64,000 bases of DNA from Epilithonimonas mollis (GTDB lineage: Bacteria > Bacteroidota > Bacteroidia > Flavobacteriales > Weeksellaceae): the NCBI RefSeq assembly GCF_900142325.1, contig NZ_FRAM01000001.1, positions 1,302,001 through 1,366,000 of the forward strand, given 5' to 3'. This document shows, piece by piece, positions 59,081-64,000 of this stretch (its first letter is position 1; each line of letters starts with the position of its first letter). The notes beneath the pieces are model-generated. The model was given only the letters and a program-made list of their open reading frames with translations, was not told the origin of the DNA and searched no databases. A program made the position numbers and the translations under genes.

Positions 59081-59977
59081 ATGAAATCTCTCAAAAAATT
59101 AATCATTCTTCCGGTTATATTATTAGGATTAATAGCCTCAGCTCAGGAAACCGCCAACCGTTTCTTTTACGAACTGACCTACAAGCCAAAAAAAGATTCT
59201 GCTAGGCTGGATAAAGTAATGACCACTCTCGACATTGCCAAAGACAAATCAATTTATCAGGATTTTACTTTACCTGCTCAGGATTCTATCATAAAATCCG
59301 CTGTTGAAGAGATGGAAAAAACCAAAACCTTCAAGGATATGTCCAAAATGATCAAATGGCCGAAGTTCTCTTATAAAATCTATAAGGCCTATCCTGCAAT
59401 GACAGAAATGTATGTGGACAGAATCAGCAGAAATCTCTTTGCCTATGAAGAAACCCTAAAATTTGACTGGAAAATCCTTACAGATAAAGAAAAGATCGGA
59501 ACTTATAATACACAGAAGGCTACAACAGAATTCGGTGGTAGAAAATGGACAGCCTGGTTCTCAACAGACATTCCTTTCCAGGACGGACCATATAAGTTCT
59601 ACGGATTACCGGGACTGATTGTAAAGATCGAAGATGATCAAAAAAATTATTCATGGTTACTGTCCGGTAACAAAACGGTGAAGGATTGGAAAGAATTCAC
59701 TTACGCAGAAGAAGTCAATGCAAAATATGGAATGAGCAATGAGAAAAAAATCATTGCAAAAGATAAATTTGAAAAATCTTATGCCGCTTTCAAACAAGAT
59801 CCAATGGCAGAAGCAAGAACGCAAATTCCACAAAACATGCTTTCAATGAAAATGCCTGGAAGCGATCTCACCATCGGCGAGATGCTGAAGAATCAGGAAA
59901 AAATGCTCAATGACTTTTTCAAATCTACAGACAACCCGATAGAAGTGGTGCAAGTCACGGATAAAAAGAAGAAATAA
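59081..59977 (+). CDS. GLPGLI family protein
   Basis: The 298-residue protein has a signal peptide (about 1-21). The motif YGLPGLIVKIED lies in the second half (about 172-183), after the conserved FRFFYELTYKPK-like start (RFFYELTYKPKK) and QDGPYKFYG. The family is restricted to Bacteroidetes, is exported and has no known function. It has its own terminator. Confidence 0.9.
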   Translation: MKSLKKLIILPVILLGLIASAQETANRFFYELTYKPKKDSARLDKVMTTLDIAKDKSIYQDFTLPAQDSIIKSAVEEMEKTKTFKDMSKMIKWPKFSYKIYKAYPAMTEMYVDRISRNLFAYEETLKFDWKILTDKEKIGTYNTQKATTEFGGRKWTAWFSTDIPFQDGPYKFYGLPGLIVKIEDDQKNYSWLLSGNKTVKDWKEFTYAEEVNAKYGMSNEKKIIAKDKFEKSYAAFKQDPMAEARTQIPQNMLSMKMPGSDLTIGEMLKNQEKMLNDFFKSTDNPIEVVQVTDKKKK

Positions 59978-59982
59978 TATTC

Positions 59983-60009
59983 AACCGGAAATTAGTTTCC
60001 GGTTTTTTT
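59983..60009 (+). terminator. Terminator of the GLPGLI gene
   Basis: Arms AACCGGAAA (59983-59991) and TTTCCGGTT (59996-60004) with loop TTAG, followed by TTTTT. Confidence 0.9.
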
Positions 60010-60046
60010 GTGATAAATATCTTATTTAGATTTATTTAAAATAAGC

Positions 60047-60054
60047 TATCTTTG
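60047..60054 (+). promoter_or_regulatory. -7 box of the feo operon
   Basis: TATCTTTG lies 18 bases before the feoA start. Upstream is an AT-rich direct repeat (TTATTTAGATTTATTTAAA, about 60021-60040) that could hold the -33 box or an iron-regulator site. No consensus was verified. Confidence 0.55.
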
Positions 60055-60072
60055 TAGTCCAAAATTTAAGTC

Positions 60073-60327
60073 TTGCAAAAAAAGCATATTGATAAGCTCT
60101 GTTGTTTTCCGAAAAATAAAATCGGGAAAATCATTGGTTATGATAATGAAAATCTTCAGATGCCGACAAAAATAATCGAGATGGGACTGCTTCCGGAAAC
60201 GAGTTTTAAAATTCTTTATCAGGCTCCGTTTGGCGGACCGCTATACATCGAATATGGCTCTGAAAAAACCAGAATCGCCCTGAGAGAAGCTGAAGCAAGA
60301 TTCTTACAGGTAGAATTATCGGAATAA
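60073..60327 (+). CDS. feoA: FeoA: small ferrous iron transport protein
   Basis: The 84-residue SH3-like domain protein starts at TTG. The family pattern is recognisable: KIGKIIGYDN, MPTKIIEMGLLPETSFKILY, GGPLYIEYGSEKTRIALREA. It stimulates or stabilises the FeoB transporter. Its stop overlaps the feoB ATG by one base, so they are translated in step. Confidence 0.92.
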   Translation: MQKKHIDKLCCFPKNKIGKIIGYDNENLQMPTKIIEMGLLPETSFKILYQAPFGGPLYIEYGSEKTRIALREAEARFLQVELSE

Positions 60328-62360
60328 TGCAGCAGAAAAAGCAAAAACAAATTTTACTGGTCGGGAATCCCAATGTCGGGAAATCTACACTTTTCAATAC
60401 TCTTTGTAACAAAAAACAAAAGACAGGAAACTATGCGGGTGTAACCGTTGCCAGCCATTCCGGAAATTACACTTACAGAAATGAGTCAATTGAAGTTATA
60501 GATTTGCCAGGTTCATACAGCATCTACCCGACTTCTGAAGACGAAGCCATTTTTTCCCGTTACCTGATCCAGGAACAGGAACATTATTTTGGTGTTGTTT
60601 ACATTGCCGATGCCATTAATATGAGAAGAAGCCTTCTTCTTTTCCAGCAGATTCAGGACCTGGGAATTCCGGCAATAATTGTTGTGAATCAAATCGATGA
60701 AGCTGAAAAGCGTGGCATCAAAATCAATATTTCAAAACTTTCTGAGATACTTAACATCCCGGTTTTGGAAACTAATGCAAAACTCAATATTGGAATAGAA
60801 ACTGTTCGGGAAGCCGTTTTCAATAATGATTTCAAAGTTTCTGAAGCCAATTCATTTGAAATTCCGACAGAGCAAAAAGCTTTGGTTTATAAAATTTCAA
60901 CCACTACGTCTGAAAATAATCTTTATAAAATATGGACGCTGCTTGCCGCAGATACCTACCTCGGAAAAATCGACAACATCCACGAGATCATCACTCAGGA
61001 AGATTCAAAATGCAGTGTTCCGAAACGTCTCCAGATTCAGGAAACAGTCAGAAGATATCAGAATATTGATAAGATTATTTTGCAGATCACAGAGAAAAAA
61101 CCACAGAAAAAACAGCTACTGACAGAAAAACTTGACAAAATCCTCGTACACAAAATTTGGGGTTACGCTGTATTTTTAATAATATTATTATTAATATTCC
61201 AAAGTGTCTTTTTATTAGCAGAATATCCGATGAACTGGATTGAAGGTTTTTTCACCTGGTTATCAGAACGATCTGCAGAACATCTCCCGGAAGGACCAAT
61301 TAACTCTCTCGTTTCCAGCGGAATCATCCCTGGAATCGGCGGGATTATGGTTTTCGCACCACAGATCGGAATTCTTTTGTATTTCCTTTATCTTCTGGAA
61401 GATTCGGGCTATATGGCAAGAGTTGTTTTCCTGATGGATAGGATGCTCAGACCTTTTGGACTGAACGGAAAAAGTATCGTTCCATTAGTTTCCGGAACAG
61501 CTTGTGCAATTCCAGCGATTATGTCGACCAGAAACATCGAAAATGTAAAAGAAAGGCTAATTACAATTCTTGTAACGCCCTTTATGACGTGTTCTGCAAG
61601 ACTGCCAATTTACAGTATAATTATTGGATTAATCATTCCTGATAACAATTTTTACGGCATCAAATACAGAGCAATTGCTTTGATGCTGATGTACCTTTTG
61701 GGCTTTTTGATGGCGTTGATTTCATCCTTTATTCTGAAAAGTTTCATCAAAACGAAAATCAAAAGTTTCCTGGTGATGGATCTCCCGACTTATAAAATGC
61801 CTTTATTCGGATATGATTTCAAATTGGTCTTGGGGAAAGTCTGGGAGTTTATTTCAGGTGCCGGAAAAGTGATTTTCACAGTCAGCATCATTCTTTGGGC
61901 TTTGAGTTATTTTGGTCCGCCTCAGCATAAAAACGAAATCCTCGCAACAGAATCTTCGCTTGATCATTCCTATCTCGGAAGAATCGGGAGAACTATGGAA
62001 CCTGCCATTGCGCCACTTGGTTACGACTGGAAAATGGGAATCGGGATCCTGACAAGTTTTGCGGCAAGAGAAGTTTTCGTGGGAACATTATCTACACTTT
62101 ACAGCCTGGACGATGAAGCACCGGAAGGAAAACTGATTGAAAAAATGAGATTGGATGTCAAACCCAATGGTGAAAAGGTTTTCAGTTTTGCAACAGGCGT
62201 TTCGATTTTGATCTTTTACGCTTTTGCAATGCAGTGTATTTCAACTATTGCTGTAGTTTACAGAGAAACCCGAAGCCTGAAATGGACAATATTACAAACG
62301 GTTTCAATGACGTTTTTGGCATACTTTTCGGCACTGATTGTTTATCAGATTTTGAAATGA
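60327..62360 (+). CDS. feoB: FeoB: ferrous iron transporter with G domain
   Basis: The 677-residue protein has an N-terminal GTPase domain: G1 LVGNPNVGKSTLFN (about 11-24), G3 VIDLPGSYSIYP (about 54-65) and G4 NQID (about 121-124). The transmembrane part has Gate motifs, including SGTACAIPAIMSTRNIENVK (about 389-408) with the Cys residue, and CSARLPIY. It imports Fe(II) across the inner membrane. It is shorter than E. coli FeoB (773) but complete in its G and membrane parts. Confidence 0.95.
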   Translation: MQQKKQKQILLVGNPNVGKSTLFNTLCNKKQKTGNYAGVTVASHSGNYTYRNESIEVIDLPGSYSIYPTSEDEAIFSRYLIQEQEHYFGVVYIADAINMRRSLLLFQQIQDLGIPAIIVVNQIDEAEKRGIKINISKLSEILNIPVLETNAKLNIGIETVREAVFNNDFKVSEANSFEIPTEQKALVYKISTTTSENNLYKIWTLLAADTYLGKIDNIHEIITQEDSKCSVPKRLQIQETVRRYQNIDKIILQITEKKPQKKQLLTEKLDKILVHKIWGYAVFLIILLLIFQSVFLLAEYPMNWIEGFFTWLSERSAEHLPEGPINSLVSSGIIPGIGGIMVFAPQIGILLYFLYLLEDSGYMARVVFLMDRMLRPFGLNGKSIVPLVSGTACAIPAIMSTRNIENVKERLITILVTPFMTCSARLPIYSIIIGLIIPDNNFYGIKYRAIALMLMYLLGFLMALISSFILKSFIKTKIKSFLVMDLPTYKMPLFGYDFKLVLGKVWEFISGAGKVIFTVSIILWALSYFGPPQHKNEILATESSLDHSYLGRIGRTMEPAIAPLGYDWKMGIGILTSFAAREVFVGTLSTLYSLDDEAPEGKLIEKMRLDVKPNGEKVFSFATGVSILIFYAFAMQCISTIAVVYRETRSLKWTILQTVSMTFLAYFSALIVYQILK

Positions 62361-62367
62361 TTTTAAA

Positions 62368-62517
62368 ATGGACAATTCACTAATCATACAATATGTTATC
62401 GTTGGCATTATCGTTTTAGCGGCTATTTACGTGATTATCCGCAAATTTTCAAAAACATTTTCTAAGAAGAAAGATAACGGAAAAAATTGCGGTCCGGATT
62501 GCGGTTGTTCTTCATAA
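62368..62517 (+). CDS. FeoB-associated Cys-rich membrane protein
   Basis: The 49-residue product (ATG 62368, TAA 62515-62517) has one transmembrane helix (about 7-26; YVIVGIIVLAAIYVIIR), a Lys-rich linker and a Cys-rich tail (NCGPDCGCSS). It begins 8 bases after feoB. This architecture matches the small FeoB-associated Cys-rich family, thought to act like FeoC, perhaps binding iron or reducing a cluster. The role is inferred. Confidence 0.85.
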   Translation: MDNSLIIQYVIVGIIVLAAIYVIIRKFSKTFSKKKDNGKNCGPDCGCSS

Positions 62518-62556
62518 TAGAAAAAATCTTACTTTAGCTCATATTAAAGCTAATCA

Positions 62557-63555
62557 ATGCGAATCCTTACTTTTATCCTGCTTCATTTCTGCATCGTTAT
62601 ATTTGCACAGATTGACAGCTTAAATCATAATGTGATTTCGTATGATGAAAAAATCATCCTTCGTTTCAACCTCGACACCAACATAGATAATTATGTGGTT
62701 TCTGCTAAGGAATTAGGCATCAAACCAAGATTGAATCTCAACAATCAAATCAATACCACTTTTGGATTTGACTATAAAATCATCAGCGCATCGATCTCTT
62801 TCGCTCCAGATTTTTTACAGGGAAATAATAACGGCTTAAAGGGAAAAAGTAGTTTTACCAATTATACTTTCCGATTCTTTCCGAAAAATATTATCCAGAC
62901 ACTTTCTTATAAGAACAGTAAAGGTTATTATGTGAGCAACACCAGCGATTTTGTTAGTATCTGGCAAAAAGGGAAAGACGCTTATTTGACTTTTCCGGAT
63001 TTGAGGATTCAAAGTTTTGGAGGTTCTACTTCTTATATTTTCAACGATAATTTTTCTCTGAAGGGAATCTATTATCAAAAAGAATGGCAGAAAAACAGCA
63101 GTGGAAGTTTTGTACCGTCCTTGAACTATGATTATGTAATTTTTTCAGACCAATTAAATTCTATAAAATCCCGTGAACATCAACTGAATCTTAGTTTTGA
63201 TTTAGGTTATTATTACAATTACGTTGTAACAAAACACTTCAACATTGCACCTTTTGCATTTGCAGGATTAGGAAAAAAATGGAGTACTTATAAATCTGAC
63301 ATCACAGAATCTGAAAAAGAAAAACAAAACTTTTTCACTCAAAACTTCGGTGCAGGGTTACATCTTGGCTACAATTCTGAGAAATTTTTCTTTGGTTCAA
63401 AGTTCAATTATTCCGGCAATCATTACGATGATCTTGGCTCGAATATCACCAATAATGATTTCTATGTACTTTTCTTTCTCGGTTATAGAATGAATGCCCC
63501 TTCAAAAATAAAAAAAGTCTATGAAAAAATACAGGATAAAATTCCTGAGCTTTAA
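62557..63555 (+). CDS. DUF4421 outer-membrane-like protein
   Basis: The 332-residue protein has a signal peptide (about 1-18, ending FAQ). The DUF4421-type barrel follows, with NVISYDEKIILRFNLDTNID at the start and repeated aromatic strands (SYIFNDNFSLKGIYYQKEWQ, about 155-175; FLGYRMNAP near 310). The function is unknown. The start lies 39 bases after the Cys-rich feo gene, so it may belong to the same transcript, though an iron role is not shown. Confidence 0.75.
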   Translation: MRILTFILLHFCIVIFAQIDSLNHNVISYDEKIILRFNLDTNIDNYVVSAKELGIKPRLNLNNQINTTFGFDYKIISASISFAPDFLQGNNNGLKGKSSFTNYTFRFFPKNIIQTLSYKNSKGYYVSNTSDFVSIWQKGKDAYLTFPDLRIQSFGGSTSYIFNDNFSLKGIYYQKEWQKNSSGSFVPSLNYDYVIFSDQLNSIKSREHQLNLSFDLGYYYNYVVTKHFNIAPFAFAGLGKKWSTYKSDITESEKEKQNFFTQNFGAGLHLGYNSEKFFFGSKFNYSGNHYDDLGSNITNNDFYVLFFLGYRMNAPSKIKKVYEKIQDKIPEL

Positions 63556-63588
63556 TAGAGAATTAAAAACAAAACGACTTCTTTTTAA

Positions 63589-63596
63589 TACATTTG
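63589..63596 (+). promoter_or_regulatory. -7 box of glmM
   Basis: TACATTTG lies 27 bases before the ATG at 63624. No TTTG is present 19 bases upstream. Confidence 0.45.
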
Positions 63597-63623
63597 CAGT
63601 CAGAAAAACCTTAATAATTTACA

Positions 63624-64000
63624 ATGTCATTAATAAAATCAATCTCCGGAATCCGAGGAACAATCGGTGGAAAAGTCAATGATAATCTGACACCGCTGGA
63701 TGTGGTAAAATTTGCTTCGGCATTCGGAACCTGGCTTCAGAACAATAAAAATAAAAAAGATCTGACCTTGGTTATCGGTCGCGATGCGAGGATTTCCGGT
63801 CAAATGGTTTCTTCTCTGGTCGCTTCCACTTTGCAAGGTTTGGGAATTAATGTGATAGATTTAGGTCTTTCCACAACGCCAACGGTCGAAATTATGGTTC
63901 CTGAACTGAAAGCGGACGGTGGAATTATTTTAACCGCTTCGCACAATCCAAAACAATGGAATGCTTTGAAATTGTTGAATGACAAAGGCGAATTCATCAA
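63624..64000 (+). CDS. Phosphoglucosamine mutase family protein (5' part, cut by window end)
   Basis: Only the first 125 residues are in the window (MSLIKSISGIRGTIGGKVND, then VVKFASAFGTWLQ). The phosphoserine loop is visible in ILTASHNPKQWNALK, with Ser106 as the phosphorylated residue. The family is the phosphohexomutases. In Bacteroidetes this subgroup is usually called phosphoglucosamine mutase (glmM), converting glucosamine-6-phosphate to the 1-phosphate for UDP-GlcNAc. Sugar specificity cannot be judged from this fragment. Confidence 0.85.
   Translation, partial: MSLIKSISGIRGTIGGKVNDNLTPLDVVKFASAFGTWLQNNKNKKDLTLVIGRDARISGQMVSSLVASTLQGLGINVIDLGLSTTPTVEIMVPELKADGGIILTASHNPKQWNALKLLNDKGEFI

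Overview
The window reads as chromosomal DNA of a Flavobacteriales bacterium of the Weeksellaceae, most like Chryseobacterium or a close relative. The DNA is AT-rich. Several genes are preceded by the Bacteroidetes promoter (TTTG, 19 bases, TAnnTTTG) and Shine-Dalgarno sites are not evident. Lineage markers include type IX secretion C-terminal domains (21964-22950, 32099-33004), a GLPGLI protein, the Bacteroidetes GlmU-like protein, a fused 2-oxoacid dehydrogenase E1 and DUF4407/DUF4421 proteins. No rRNA, tRNA, CRISPR array, prophage or transposase gene was seen. The identification rests on remembered protein families, not on a search.

Layout. 1-600: three tandem promoters firing out of the left edge, then hairpins. 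602-5219: envelope proteins, a GlmU-like enzyme and ribosomal protein L31, all on the minus strand. 5451-8778: a tight plus-strand operon of two unknown proteins, a NarL-type histidine kinase, its response regulator, another unknown protein and a 21-codon ORF. 8824-21831: a minus-strand phenylacetate catabolism region (E1, TetR regulator, paaE, A, B, C, D, H, J, Z and a crotonase). 21964-30346: a secreted leucine-rich-repeat protein, a beta-helix lipoprotein, a MazG-like protein, aroA, Uma2, an SDR, a GIY-YIG nuclease among repeats and an Omp85-type barrel. 30347-38716: guaB, secreted and membrane proteins, a gamma-carbonic anhydrase, an Nfu-type protein and hemH. 38729-47206: a VOC protein, an orphan caspase-like protein, an M16 peptidase, ruvC, a PIF1-like helicase and serS. 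47304-59977: a flippase and glycosyltransferase pair, an MCE plus iron-sulfur cluster, a PpiD/SurA chaperone, an ECF sigma/anti-sigma set, a DUF2520 protein and a GLPGLI protein. 60073-64000: feoA, feoB, a small Cys-rich protein, a DUF4421 protein and the start of a phosphoglucosamine mutase gene.

Phenylacetate: PaaABCDE would epoxidise phenylacetyl-CoA, PaaZ open and oxidise the ring, and PaaJ, PaaH and the crotonase carry out the beta-oxidation-like steps. No phenylacetate-CoA ligase (paaK) lies here. A perfect palindrome at 21893-21910 overlaps the E1 promoter and is the likely operator of the nearby TetR protein.

The spacers, above all in the paa region, are filled with several families of short inverted-repeat elements. 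These shift apparent gene starts (paaA, paaC, paaE), supply a new N-terminus to hemH, and in one case lie between two near-identical copies of the last codons of paaE. The most interesting items are the orphan caspase-like protein (39207-39956), the GIY-YIG gene framed by repeat copies (27830-28338), the paaE insertion scar, the palindrome between divergent promoters, and a kinase gene whose membrane anchor lies upstream of any usual start codon.
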